The notes below the pieces were generated by a model. The model was not told the DNA's origin, did no database searches, and saw nothing but the letters and a program-made list of their open reading frames with translations. Source: Streptomyces griseoincarnatus (GTDB lineage Bacteria; Actinomycetota; Actinomycetes; Streptomycetales; Streptomycetaceae). From it: a stretch of 64,000 bases of DNA. The position numbers and the translations under genes were made by a program. Where the stretch lies: NCBI GenBank assembly GCA_014649575.1, contig BMTH01000020.1, positions 1-64,000 on the forward strand. The letters are read 5' to 3'. Shown here one piece after another: positions 46,101 to 54,339 of this stretch (positions within the stretch are counted from its first letter, which is position 1; every line of letters starts with the position of its first letter).

Positions 46101-47216
46101 GGGAGCGCCGGCGTCGAGCGTCTTCCGGTCGTCCTTGCAGCTGCGGTAGCGGCGCTCGATGTGGCCCGGGTCGTAGTCCCATCCCTCGCCGATCCAGGAG
46201 GCCTGAGGGGAGGAGACTCCCGTGCGGCCGTCCACGGATTGCGAGTTGTAGGTGAGCGCGATCTTCGGCGTGGGGCCGGCCGGGGCTGTCGGAACGGTCA
46301 GCGGGTAGGACCAGACGAAGGCGCCGGAGCTGCCGGCGTGTGACCAGGAGCCGGTTGAGGCAAGCGGGGTCGCCTTGAACGAGCCACCGGGGCCGGCTCC
46401 GGAATCCACTGCGCCGATCACGGTGGAGTCGGCGCTGCCTTCCGCGTTCAGGAGTCGGGAGCCCGCCGACTGGGCGGAGGTGCCTTCGGACTCCGTGGCG
46501 GCGATGTCGTCGGCGGCCGGGTCGACGGTCGCGGAGACCGTGTTGGTGTCCGGGTCGTTGACCGTCTCCAGCTCGGTGTAAGCCTGGCACTCCTCCACGT
46601 CGGGGGTGGTCAGGTAGCAGGCGGGGAACTGGACCAGACGCAGGCGGGAACCCCAGTCGGCGCCGTAGAGGTTCTCGAAGGTGCCGTAGTCCAGTGAGAG
46701 TGTGACCGGTACCGCACCGGTGTCCGGCGGGTCGACACGGATGACCGCACCGTCCACGCCCTGAGTGGTGACTGCGGGGCGGGCGTCCACGGTCACTCCC
46801 CACGTACCGGTGGGAGTGGGCTGCCCCTCGGCCGGGGCGAGGGTGACCGGGACCTGGTCCGAGGTCTGGGACTCGACGGCGGCGGACAAGGTCCGTGCGG
46901 CACCGGAGGGGAACGTGACCGTCGAGGTGGAGGCGGGGAGTGGGACGTCAGTACCGGGCGGCGCCGTTTCCCTGTCCTGCGGAGCATCGATCTTCAGGCT
47001 CTCGATGTCCTCGTTGACCGGGCTGCCGTCGGCCGGGACGACTTTGTCGAGCGACTCGAGAAGTACGGCCTCGCGCCCCGGTTCGTCGTCCAGCGGGACC
47101 GGTGGCACGGCCGTCGCCGCCGTGGGCAGCAGACCGACGAGCACGGCGGCACCGGCTGCGGCGACAACAGCTCTGCGCACACGCAGGCTCGAGGAAAGGC
47201 GAGTTCGACCGAACAC
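40131..47216 (-). CDS. RHS/YD-repeat polymorphic toxin with Hint and barnase-like tip
   Basis: 2361 aa from GTG. It has a signal-peptide-like N-terminus (VVAAAGAAVLVGLLPTAATA), a long extracellular domain, YD/RHS repeats (about 1100-1850) and the RHS core end (SYLGTGVDDAATGLTHIGAREYD) near 1900. A Hint autoprocessing domain at about 2118-2255 starts CFLAGTEVLMADG and ends YYVLAGETPVLVHN. The final 100 residues align with barnase: E in KEYRV, R in PGRPE, R in TDRIL and H in THYTK correspond to E73, R83, R87 and H102, so the RNase looks active. It acts presumably against competing cells and is neutralised by the barstar-like gene downstream. Confidence 0.9.
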   Translation of the reverse strand: MFGRTRLSSSLRVRRAVVAAAGAAVLVGLLPTAATAVPPVPLDDEPGREAVLLESLDKVVPADGSPVNEDIESLKIDAPQDRETAPPGTDVPLPASTSTVTFPSGAARTLSAAVESQTSDQVPVTLAPAEGQPTPTGTWGVTVDARPAVTTQGVDGAVIRVDPPDTGAVPVTLSLDYGTFENLYGADWGSRLRLVQFPACYLTTPDVEECQAYTELETVNDPDTNTVSATVDPAADDIAATESEGTSAQSAGSRLLNAEGSADSTVIGAVDSGAGPGGSFKATPLASTGSWSHAGSSGAFVWSYPLTVPTAPAGPTPKIALTYNSQSVDGRTGVSSPQASWIGEGWDYDPGHIERRYRSCKDDRKTLDAGAPNNTAKTNKTSDLCWVSHNAVMSLAGRSTELVRVGTTNTYRPASDDGSRVTLKTGATNGDNDGEYWEVTTTDGTVYTFGRHEVGGGHADTNSVSTVPVFGNHPGEPCHATAFADSRCGAGKQQAWRWGLDKVADVNGNVMVVNWKQETNYYAVRDKRKTPEAYERFAYPTTIDYGMRSGDLSKPSAQVSFGVKQRCLKSTTACDAANFAKTDDPGAYRPWWDTPGNLNCKSTSKLCPGFPSFWTQMRLDTVTTLGARPGTTGLGKVDVYALHQSFPSDWYDTSPGLWLNSITRTGFGPEDTTGTLQSKDGVSFAEYRVGSSSPLQSRLRDRQLPNLVRTGPKDQRPAFTRPRIGTVATEAGADIEIEYTGGCATPPAEDKEKANGTCFPVRWSPDGDERTPPKVWFNKYVVASVVETDKVTNHGVPIVTKYKYTGPAWAKSDDEFQRPALRTYSDWRGYRQLSVTKGSKTTSSDTGNDDPQSQSYSETRYFLGTGGEVKDTTGTYTLVSDDAPQYAGQVAEALTYKDSDKHLVRRTLNFPWSKQTASRTREAEDGSAMEPLLAHRVGIKRTDDIQSLNPGWQSKRTLTTVDDTYGLPTETESFVVKPNGSGGETLSEQECTRNTYVHNTDAHLIGLISQSRTIAVPCAQYADANYATHLLKSVRTSYDNLAHAATPLKGLTTTVAESNGEGDAHSVVTTTTYDPLGRVRKVTRPDQGTTENVYTPADIGGPLTGLKTINALGHSTTSTFDPGRSLPLTVTDPNGRVTRYEYDALGRLVKGWSPTRSSGSQTPDVQIGYQQASATPSRTSPAAVTTKTIRDDGSYASSVTIYDGLLRPVQTQNEAHGPGRIITDTSYDDHGRPSIVTSGYLAAGQPTTTLFEPKSTKLIPSYLKTQYDGMGRTIRQATYHDGEFEHETFTSYGPDTTHVNPPGNTSPATWTTTDALGRVTEVEQYTDAGQSTTRSTHYAYDVRGNRSEVTDPAGNKWTYKYDVRGRVVEATDPDTGTTRTTAFDGADRPLVTVDANGKSLYTSYDVLGRVTAVREGSATATPIKSFTYDAVGALGLPVASTRHTADGDYVSRTIGYTTDYQPTGRDITIPANTKTAGLSGTYSYTYGYTPTGKPSSVTYPAKGGIAAEKVVTRYNEDGLPESTAGSSWYTADVTYSPFGEVLRAVSGSQPYRLWTTNFIDPHTGRLQRTVADRETASPHRITDSYYSYDASGTITSNSRKLSEASGSTWDTQCYTYDALGELVHAWTSNIVPTGTGNGCKTANGATFGYRTDYAASSGPVTDAPNEASDTSSPDASLTNTLAAAAPAAGTVAASATAYRQAFTYDWIGNRSTLTEHNVTDATKNVTYRSSYGTTAGNGAIQPVMTQPHTLAWVSSTPSGSDSAYSYDAAGNTTKRDLANDTQQFAWTSENKPATVTTGGTTVNYTYDTEGQRLLENSGAGSTLYLPGGELTTDSTGKITKATRTYTHPGAPTVVRTSNGTSSSHTRNVQLTDHLGTATTSIQIALNQPVTRRAFKPFGEARGPKPASWPDRRSYLGTGVDDAATGLTHIGAREYDQANGRFISADPLLDITDPLQMNGYSYAKNSPISTSDPDGLKPVTDCYRGCSDGPGNLYRDWMVPDGSGGWKYEGAVYTYDVVGDLHSVYRFGGHHPPMGTRTVIKPFDTKAQKNSFKFIASLAIPDVESWKKVVSGEANGWDYLGITTDVPFLKALKLVPDSVVKKGKGAIEDWLRKFNAPDCKCFLAGTEVLMADGETKKIEKIKVGDEVVATDPETGETGLRKVTRLIVTEDDKHFNELTVETPEGREQLTATHEHPFWVPEIGAWVEARNLAAGMTLRTPDGTTIRVLSNRAYTKHARTYNLTVDDLHTYYVLAGETPVLVHNSNDCPTGRLSDPLPRGMNNKIASAYDDVKAGRIPSHDTYSGREHPWWAGSKEYRVPGRPETDRILEKELPNGVKVYGWTSTHYTKIQRFSAPHFPDSGWS

Positions 47217-47751
47217 GGAGGGTCCCCCGGACCACTTGGAGCGGGGCCGGATTTGGACCTCGCGCAGGACGAAACAGATCGGGCGAATTCTGTGAGAGCG
47301 ATGTGAAGGAACGCTAGAGGTTCAGACCATTAGTGATCATCGTCACGCCACGTAACGATCGAAGCGCACGCGGACGCTGACGATCAGAACGCATCCCCTC
47401 GTTGAAGACGCATTGAGGCATAGACCTGATGTCACTCCAAGATGCCTTATATCAGCTCAAATACCCCGAATCGCAATGGATTTCTGGCGACTTGGGGTAT
47501 ATCTCGGCGCGACCAGCGCCCGCCGACCGCAGCCGGGAAGCTCCTCGAAGGACGACGTTCACCCGGCCCGCGTTCCTGGCGTGGGAATCCAGAGGGTGAC
47601 GGCAGACGACTCATGGGTCATCATCAGCTCGCCCTGCCATGCCCGCGCCCCCGTACGGAACGGTCCGCTTCGCCATGGCCGGCCACATCGTTCCGGAGGA
47701 GCCCGCACGCATCGACAGGTGTGCCGGGCATGGGGAAAGGGGCCTCTCACG
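47217..47751. promoter_or_regulatory. Divergent promoter region of the RHS and DNRLRE genes
   Basis: 535 bases between two divergent starts, more A/T-rich than its neighbours around 47300-47480. It must hold both promoters; I cannot place individual boxes with confidence. A longer open frame into the DNRLRE gene starts here but lacks a ribosome site. Confidence 0.5.
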
Positions 47752-50700
47752 ATGCCAACCACTCAGTTCCGCATGCCCGGGCGCCGTACTCTGGCACTCG
47801 CCCTGGCCACGGCCGTCGCAGCGACCGGCATCGGCTATGCCGGATACATGAGCTCCGACGGACGACAACAGGCCGAGCCCCAGCGGGCCAAGGCGGTCAC
47901 CGAGAGTGCCGCCGTCGTCCAGGCCGCCCGCACCGGTAGGCAGGTCGAGGTCACCGCTGACCGCACCGAGCGCTCCACCACCTGGGCCCGCCCCGACGGG
48001 CAGCTCGCCACGCGCTTCCACTCCTCGCCGGTCCGGGTCAACAAGGACGGCCAATGGCGCGCGATCAACCCGGATCTCCGCCGCGGCAAGTCCGGCTGGG
48101 AGACCACGGCGACCAGCGCCCGAATGGTGTTCTCAGCAGGTTCGGGCACGAGAGAGCCTGAGCGGGCCTCGCGCGGCAGAGGGCAGCAGCGTGTGTCACT
48201 GGTGAAAAACGCTTCTGCCTCTGCGGCGGCAGGAGCGAACGACCTCGTCACGCTCTACGTGGGAGATGAGGGTGAGTACGCGATCCAGCTCACCTGGCCG
48301 GGGCCGGTTCCCGCGCCCGTCATCGACGGCTCCCGCGCCCTCTACCCGGAGATCTTTCCCGGTGCCGACCTGGTTCTCACGGCGGACAACGACGGTTTCG
48401 CCCAGCTCCTCGTCCTGAAGAACCGGGCGGCCGCCGCCAATCCCCTTGCGCAGCGGGTCTCGTACGGCATCACCTCCGAGGACCTGACCTTCCGCCTCAA
48501 CCCTCTGTCCGGTGTCCTGACCGCGGAGACCTTCTACGGGAACGAGGTGGCCAGCTCGGGCACCCCGCTGATGTGGGACTCCACCGGCCAGCCCGCGGTC
48601 ACCGACGGACAGGTCGGGGCCACTGCCCAGCCGACCGGCTCGGAGAGCCCGCAGCCCAGCGACTCGGCGTCCTGGGAGCCGGAAGCGGTACCGGCCGAGG
48701 AGGCGACGAACGACGCCGAGTCGGACGAGCAGACCGACCGGGAGTCCGAGGCCGCGAGCCTGCCGACCCCCACCGACGGCCCTGAGGTCACCCCCTCGGA
48801 GACCGCCACCCCCACAGCCCCCGCCGAACCCACCCCGAGTCCGTCGCAGACGGGATCGTCGGCGACTCTTTCACTCCCCCTCCTCGACGGGCCGGCACCG
48901 GACTCCCTCGGCAACACCGTGGAGTCCGACCTCTCGGGTGACAACTGGGTCGTCACCCCGGACCTGGACTTCCTCAACGCTCCGGAGACGACCTATCCGG
49001 TCTTCATCGACCCGTCCGTCACCAAGGACATGGACAACTGGACCACCGCCTACAGCCGGCACCCCAACGCCACCTTCTACAACGGCAAGGGTTTCAACAA
49101 GGGCGGCACGCACGAGGCCCGGGTTGGCTTCGAGTCCGACACCTGGGGTACGTCGCGTTCCTTCTTCAACATGGACTTCGACAAGAACCTCAAGGGCGCG
49201 AAGATCAGCAGCGCCAAGCTGCGTCTACTGGAAACGTACTCCTGGTCCTGCAGCGCGCGCTCGATGAGCGTCCACGTCACTGGAGCCATCAGCAAGAAGA
49301 CCAACTGGAAGAACGCCCCGAAACTCACCGACGGCAACAAACTGCAGACCCGAAGCTTCGCGCACGGCTACAAATCCGGCTGTCGTGACGCCTACGAGAC
49401 CTTCGACGTGAAGAAGGCCGCCCAGAACTACGCCGACCTCGGCCGCTCCAAGATCACCTTCGGTCTGCGTTCCCGGGACGAGAAATCCCAGTACTCCTGG
49501 AAGAAGTTCCAAGCCAACGGCGAGAACGGCCCAGCTCTCGAACTCGTCTACAACCGTCGCCCTTCGTCCCCCACCAACCTCGACCTGTCGCCCGACGCCA
49601 AGTGCACCACCACCGAGCCGTACGTCCGGATGGGCGCGGGCAGCGTCACCTTCACCGCACGGGGTAAGGACAAGGACTCCAACCTCGACTACCTGGACTT
49701 CGATCTCTGGCCCACGGGCAAGTGGGGCACCACCGGCGATGTACTCGGTTCCACGGGCAAGGTTTCCACCGGTGGCGACGGCGGCGACGCCCTGCGCTCC
49801 ACACCCGCCTTCTCCACCAGCAAACTGACCAACGGAACGCTCTACTCCTGGAGAGTGCGCGGCGTCGACGACAAGGGCGCCACCTCCGGATACTCGCCGG
49901 CCAAAACTCCCTGCCGGTTCATTCTGGACACCGCCGCTCCCAAGCGCCCCCGAGTCGTCTCCACCGACTTCCCCGACGCCGACGGCTCGAAGAACGGCTT
50001 CGGAGATGACGCCGAGGACGCCAACTGGTCGGAGGTGAAGTTCGGGACGGCGGGCTCCTTCACCGTCTACGCCGGGTCCACCGACACCGTCCGCTTCGAG
50101 TACTCCTTCAACGGTTCCAGCTACAACTTCTCCAAGAGCCGTACCGCCGGGACGCCGGTCACCACCCCGACGACCATCGCCGACGCGAAGCCCCCGGCAG
50201 CCGGCCCCAACGTCCTGTACATCCGTGCGGTCGACTCGGCGGGCAACCCCTCCGACCCGACCCGCTACTTCTTCTACGTCAGCCCGCGTGACGAAGCCGA
50301 CAGCGCCGGCGACTTCACGGGCGACGACCTGGCCGACCTCATGGTCGTGACTGCGGCGGGCGATCTCGCTCTCTACCCGTCCCAGGCAACACCCGACCTC
50401 GCCCGCCCCAGCGGTGACCTCGACTTCTCCATGCCCGGCGCCTACCGCGCCAATCCAGCCAAGGACCCGAGCACCGAGGACGGTCTTCCGCCCTTCGTCG
50501 CGGCGCCCGCCGGCCACTTCAAGGACTCCCTGATCACACACAACGGTGACATCTACGGAGGCGACGGCCTCCAGGACCTCGTCGTCAGGGTCGGCGGGAA
50601 GCTATGGGTCTACCCCGGTGACGGCTACGGTGCCGTGAACATCGACAAACGCCGGGAGATCATTCTTCCGGCGGGCGCCCCGTCACCCGCGTCCATGGAC

Positions 50701-51219
50701 CAGATCGTGGCCGCGGGCGACATCACCGGTGACGGAAAGACCGACTTCTTCGCCCGGGTCGGCACGGAACTGTGGGCGCTGATCGGATACCACGGGGCCA
50801 CCATCAGCAGTGCGACCCGGCTGACGGCAACCCTTTGGAACGAGCGGGACATCGTCACCGTCGGGGACGTAACAGGCGACGGAGTCGCCGACCTGATCTA
50901 CCGCGCCCCGGACGCCACCCTTCAACTACGCAAGGGCATCGCCAACGGCAGCGGCGTCGATCTGAACTCGCTTGCTTCCGGAGCCAACTCCGCCGGCGGC
51001 AAGGACATCACGTACGGCTCCAGCGGCTGGTCCCGCGCCTCCATCCCGCACATCATCGGCACCCCCGACGTCACGGGCGACTCCGTCCCCGACATCTGGA
51101 CCGTTCGCGCAGACGGCTCGGTCCGCCTGTACACCGGAAAAACCGATGTCCTCACAGGCGCAGGGACCGAGATCATTACAGCTCGTTCCTACTGGAAGAC
51201 CCGCATCGCCATCGGTTGA
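47752..51219 (+). CDS. Secreted DNRLRE-domain protein with FG-GAP repeats
   Basis: 1155 aa from ATG 47752; GGGGAAAGGGG lies about 10 bases upstream. An N-terminal signal (LALALATAVAATGIGYAGY) is followed by a VNKDGQWRAIN region typical of RHS-partner proteins, a Pro/Thr/Glu-rich linker (about 270-390), a DNRLRE domain (about 425-610; FNMDF, KISSAKLRLL), a fibronectin-like part, and four C-terminal FG-GAP/VCBS repeats marked by GDFTGDDLAD, GDITGDGKTD, GDVTGDGVAD and PDVTGDSVPD, which bind calcium. It is divergent from the RHS toxin; such proteins recur beside RHS genes in actinobacteria and may be surface partners. Confidence 0.85.
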   Translation: MPTTQFRMPGRRTLALALATAVAATGIGYAGYMSSDGRQQAEPQRAKAVTESAAVVQAARTGRQVEVTADRTERSTTWARPDGQLATRFHSSPVRVNKDGQWRAINPDLRRGKSGWETTATSARMVFSAGSGTREPERASRGRGQQRVSLVKNASASAAAGANDLVTLYVGDEGEYAIQLTWPGPVPAPVIDGSRALYPEIFPGADLVLTADNDGFAQLLVLKNRAAAANPLAQRVSYGITSEDLTFRLNPLSGVLTAETFYGNEVASSGTPLMWDSTGQPAVTDGQVGATAQPTGSESPQPSDSASWEPEAVPAEEATNDAESDEQTDRESEAASLPTPTDGPEVTPSETATPTAPAEPTPSPSQTGSSATLSLPLLDGPAPDSLGNTVESDLSGDNWVVTPDLDFLNAPETTYPVFIDPSVTKDMDNWTTAYSRHPNATFYNGKGFNKGGTHEARVGFESDTWGTSRSFFNMDFDKNLKGAKISSAKLRLLETYSWSCSARSMSVHVTGAISKKTNWKNAPKLTDGNKLQTRSFAHGYKSGCRDAYETFDVKKAAQNYADLGRSKITFGLRSRDEKSQYSWKKFQANGENGPALELVYNRRPSSPTNLDLSPDAKCTTTEPYVRMGAGSVTFTARGKDKDSNLDYLDFDLWPTGKWGTTGDVLGSTGKVSTGGDGGDALRSTPAFSTSKLTNGTLYSWRVRGVDDKGATSGYSPAKTPCRFILDTAAPKRPRVVSTDFPDADGSKNGFGDDAEDANWSEVKFGTAGSFTVYAGSTDTVRFEYSFNGSSYNFSKSRTAGTPVTTPTTIADAKPPAAGPNVLYIRAVDSAGNPSDPTRYFFYVSPRDEADSAGDFTGDDLADLMVVTAAGDLALYPSQATPDLARPSGDLDFSMPGAYRANPAKDPSTEDGLPPFVAAPAGHFKDSLITHNGDIYGGDGLQDLVVRVGGKLWVYPGDGYGAVNIDKRREIILPAGAPSPASMDQIVAAGDITGDGKTDFFARVGTELWALIGYHGATISSATRLTATLWNERDIVTVGDVTGDGVADLIYRAPDATLQLRKGIANGSGVDLNSLASGANSAGGKDITYGSSGWSRASIPHIIGTPDVTGDSVPDIWTVRADGSVRLYTGKTDVLTGAGTEIITARSYWKTRIAIG

Positions 51220-51234
51220 CCTGCACGCCCCCAA

Positions 51235-51274
51235 GCGCCCGGACCTGCTTCCACGGGAAGGCGAGTCCGGGCGC
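51235..51274 (+). terminator. Terminator after the DNRLRE gene
   Basis: 9-bp stem GCGCCCGGA (51235-51243) with TCCGGGCGC (51266-51274), 16 bases after the stop codon. Confidence 0.65.
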
Positions 51275-51456
51275 ACTGAGCGTGCAAGCGATTCAAGCGG
51301 TGCGGGCAGGGCGGCCGTTGCAGGAGCGCTCCAGGCCAAGGAAGTCCGCCTTGCGGGCCTCCCTGGGCTGGTAGGGCTTGCCGGTGTGGAACCAGTCACC
51401 GCCAAGGATGAGGCGGCGGCCGGCGCGGGGGCGTTTGTCCTCGACGGCCAGCCCGC

Positions 51457-51900
51457 GGCGGGCTGACCACAAAGATCCACCTTGCCTGCGACGGTGAAGG
51501 CCGCCCCTTGGCCTTCACCCTCACCGCCGGCAACGTCAACGACTGCACCCAGTTCGAGCAGGTCATGACCCTCATCCGCATCCAGCGACGCGGACCCGGC
51601 AGACCCAGAACCAGGCCCGAGCGGGTCGCGGCGGACAAGGGCTACTCGTCCACGACGATCCACACCTACCTGCGACGTCGTGGCATCAAGGCGGCGATTC
51701 CCGAGCGGATCGACCAGATCAACGGCCGCATCCGCAGGGGCGAGAGCCGCTGTCGACTCGACCGGGCTGCCTACCGGCGACGCAACGTCGTCGAGCGCTG
51801 CTTCAACAAGCTCAAACACAACAAGCCCTGCCACCCGCTACGGCAAACGCGCCCGCCACTACCAGGCCCTGGTCACCCTGGCCTGCCTCAGACTCTGACT
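51457..51900 (+). pseudogene. IS5-family transposase C-terminal remnant, frameshifted
   Basis: Translation reads GGLTTKIHLACDGEGRPLAF, GNVNDCTQFE, VAADKGYSS and RRRNVVERCFNKLK, the second half of an IS5-type DDE transposase. At about 51830 the homologous sequence moves to another frame (ATRYGKRARHYQALVTLACL). The N-terminal half is absent. Confidence 0.8.
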
Positions 51901-51940
51901 GCCCTGACTTTGCGGACACGACCTAGCGGCGCCTGACCGG

Positions 51941-52723
51941 TCAGCGGGCTAGGGAGGTAGCGTCGCCCATGACAATCATCGGCTTGCGGGACGGGTCCAG
52001 GGCACGGAGCAGTTGCTTCATGTGTTCCCTGGCGATGCTGACGCAGGCTTGGGTGGGGCCGTGATGATCGACGTGGACCCAGATGCCGCCGCCCTTCGCT
52101 GGACCCTCAGGGCGTGTCCAGTCCAGCGGGGTCGTGCCGGGCTGCCGGTTGTAGTTGATCGCGACGACGTAGTCGAAGGAACCGGCCAGGGGTTCGCCCC
52201 GTGAGCCCGTGCCGGTGATCTGGAACCCGGTGGAGCGGTCGTAGGGCAGCTGGGAGCCCGGGTTCGGGAGCAGGCCGCCCGCATCTGTGAGGGTGAACGC
52301 GCCGATGGGGGAACGCAGGTCGCCGATGCGGTGGTCGTCGGTCCAGCCCTTGAGCCCGTTGTGGGCGGGCCAGGATTGGCTCGTGGGCTCCCAGCCGTCG
52401 GGGGTTCGCTGGTAGAGACGGGCCGTGGCGGTGTTGCCGTCGCGGTCCTTGCCAGTGACGAGGAGGACCTGACCGGTTGTGTCGGGGACGCGGGCGAGCA
52501 TCGCCGGTCCCACGCCCGGCAGGTCGCGTGCGGCGTGGACCTTCCTCTTCGTGATGTCGGGCCGACTGGTGGTGGTCATGGGCGTGGTGTGGCCAGCGGG
52601 CCGTTTCGCCCCCGCGCTGGTGTTCGCAGGGAAGGAACAACCGCACAGCAGGAGTACGGCGCTGACGGTGATTGCGGCGCCGTGGCGGACCGGGCGGGAC
52701 GGGAAAGGGCGGCACTGGGGCAT
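51941..52723 (-). CDS. L,D-transpeptidase (YkuD-type) lipoprotein
   Basis: 260 aa from ATG 52723, preferred because GGAGGG lies 10 bases ahead. The N-terminus is a lipoprotein signal (AVLLLCGCS, lipobox Cys). The catalytic block near the C-terminus reads GGGIWVHVDHHG then TQACVSI, giving the His and Cys of YkuD-type L,D-transpeptidases, which make or remodel 3-3 peptidoglycan cross-links outside the membrane. It follows the sigma-factor pair on the same strand, 75 bases after the partner gene, and may belong to that regulon. Confidence 0.85.
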   Translation of the reverse strand: MPQCRPFPSRPVRHGAAITVSAVLLLCGCSFPANTSAGAKRPAGHTTPMTTTSRPDITKRKVHAARDLPGVGPAMLARVPDTTGQVLLVTGKDRDGNTATARLYQRTPDGWEPTSQSWPAHNGLKGWTDDHRIGDLRSPIGAFTLTDAGGLLPNPGSQLPYDRSTGFQITGTGSRGEPLAGSFDYVVAINYNRQPGTTPLDWTRPEGPAKGGGIWVHVDHHGPTQACVSIAREHMKQLLRALDPSRKPMIVMGDATSLAR

Positions 52724-52798
52724 GACGAGGGAACCCTCCAAGGGTGACAGGGCGAAGGGGGGTGGAGTGGTGGGCCGGTGTGGCCGCAGTGTGTGGCG

Positions 52799-53635
52799 TC
52801 AGTCGTGGCGGGCGGAGCCGATGAGCGCGGAGGCCTGGTCTAGGAGGTCGCCCCAGGCCTCGGCGGTGCCGTTCGGGGCGGTCTCGATGTCGAAGGCGTC
52901 CGCGATGTCCCGGTGGAGGTCAGCCGTGGGTGACGAACTCGGACCGCTGTCGTTCGCCGGCGTGTGGGGGGGCTCGCCCAAGCAGATACTCACCCGGAGG
53001 ACGGAGCGGGCCTGCTTCGGGGCTGGCAGGACGAGGGCGGCGTACTGCAGTTTTCCGCCCAGGCTCCGGCACGCGTCGCCTGGAGCGGGGGTCGGGGTGA
53101 GGCGGGTGCCGGGCGGCGGGGTCGACGTCGTGCCGTCAAGGATTTCGAAGGCGACGAGGATGCCGCCCCGCACCAGCGCGGACAAGGGCGCGCAAGTGAA
53201 CGTGTCCACGGTGCCGGTCGGGTCACCGCAGCCGGTGGGTACCCGGTCGGCGGTAAGCGGCTGCACGGCAGCGTAGACGACGGTGGTGTCGTCACCGCGG
53301 GGCACGTCGAGCGCCCGCCACTCGGGCGGCAGCGTCAGGCTCAGCCCCGAGACAGTGGTGTATCGCCGGAAGTTTGTGTCCGCTTCGGCCGGAGGGAACG
53401 CCGCCGGGAGCGCGGCGTCCGACGGCACCCTGGGCGAGCCGGTGCTCAGCCAGAGCGCGAGGCCCACCATGGCCAGCGCTCCCGCTGCCGCGGCCCGCCT
53501 CTGGCGGCGGAGCCGGACACGGCGCCGCACTTGCCTCATACGGTCGGCGGGCGCTTCTAGGTGGGGGACCATTCGCTGCAGCAGCACTCGAAGTTCGGCG
53601 TCCTCTTCGGTGTCGGTCACGTCGCGGTCATGCAC
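52799..53635 (-). CDS. Membrane partner of the sigma factor, anti-sigma-like
   Basis: 278 aa from GTG 53635, placed inside the sigma-factor stop and preceded by CGGAGGG; the long open frame beyond it is spurious. Residues 1-45 are cytoplasmic and acidic/basic (DTEEDAELRVLLQRMVPHLE), one membrane segment at about 50-68 (AGALAMVGLALWL), then an extracytoplasmic domain of about 200 residues. Gene order and topology match membrane anti-sigma proteins, but no zinc-binding HxxxCxxC is seen, so anti-sigma function is inferred. Confidence 0.7.
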   Translation of the reverse strand: MHDRDVTDTEEDAELRVLLQRMVPHLEAPADRMRQVRRRVRLRRQRRAAAAGALAMVGLALWLSTGSPRVPSDAALPAAFPPAEADTNFRRYTTVSGLSLTLPPEWRALDVPRGDDTTVVYAAVQPLTADRVPTGCGDPTGTVDTFTCAPLSALVRGGILVAFEILDGTTSTPPPGTRLTPTPAPGDACRSLGGKLQYAALVLPAPKQARSVLRVSICLGEPPHTPANDSGPSSSPTADLHRDIADAFDIETAPNGTAEAWGDLLDQASALIGSARHD

Positions 53636-54209
53636 GCAACTGCCCTCCGCTCGCGGTGCAGGGCGGCGGGACGCTCCCGCTTTCCGTCCCGTCGGCGTCC
53701 AGGTGCTGGTCGCCGAGGGCGGTGCGCAGGGTGCGGAGCGCCTTGACGCTCTGGCTCTTGACGGTGCCTGGCCTGCAGCCCATGATCTGCGCGGTCTCCT
53801 CGACCGAGAGGTCCTCCAGGTAGCGCAGTACCAGCACGGCACGCTGCCTGCGGGGCAGACTCCGCACGGCGGCGGCCAGGGACTGCTCCAGGTCCACGGC
53901 GGCGAAAGGGTCTCCTCCTGCCGAGGGCTGGTCGGGCAGTTCCCCGTGGGGCACCTCCCCGCGCCAGCGGCGCCGCCACCACGAGGCGTGCGTGGTAACG
54001 AGCGTCTTGCGTACATACGCTTCCGGGTGCTCTTCGGCAATACGGGACCACTTGGGCCACACCTTCGCCAATGCGGTCTGCAGTAGGTCCTCCGCTTGGT
54101 GCGCGTCCCCAGTCAGCAGCCACGCCATGCGCAGCAGGCGAGGTCCGCAGGCTCCGACGAACGTCTCGAAGTCCCGCGCGCTGCCGCTGTTGCCCATCGC
54201 GCCGGTCAT
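53628..54209 (-). CDS. SigE-family ECF-type RNA polymerase sigma factor
   Basis: 193 aa. Region 2 has FVGACGPRLLRMAWLLTGD and AEDLLQTALAKVW; region 4 has LPRRQRAVLVLRYLEDLSV then MGCRPGTVKSQSVKAL, the HTH. It belongs to the actinobacterial SigE70/SACE_1888-like group. It ends inside the membrane-partner gene start and leads a three-gene minus-strand cluster with the L,D-transpeptidase, suggesting a cell-envelope stress response. Confidence 0.9.
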   Translation of the reverse strand: MTGAMGNSGSARDFETFVGACGPRLLRMAWLLTGDAHQAEDLLQTALAKVWPKWSRIAEEHPEAYVRKTLVTTHASWWRRRWRGEVPHGELPDQPSAGGDPFAAVDLEQSLAAAVRSLPRRQRAVLVLRYLEDLSVEETAQIMGCRPGTVKSQSVKALRTLRTALGDQHLDADGTESGSVPPPCTASGGQLRA

Positions 54210-54339
54210 GCCCCCGCCATCGTGCCCGTGCCGTTTGTATGTCGCTCACACCAGGTGAACCGTGTGGGGCGGTGTGGGGTTGCCCCGTGTGCGGGCGAGA
54301 TTTGGCATGGGCGGCGGCGCCGTCGGTCATCCGGCCCCT

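Noticed and set aside
44835..46343. 502-codon plus-strand frame opposite the RHS gene
   Set aside because: Gly/Val-rich antisense shadow of the RHS repeats.
53636..54040. Longer version of the sigma-partner gene
   Set aside because: It runs through the sigma-factor gene in another frame; GTG 53635 has a proper ribosome site.
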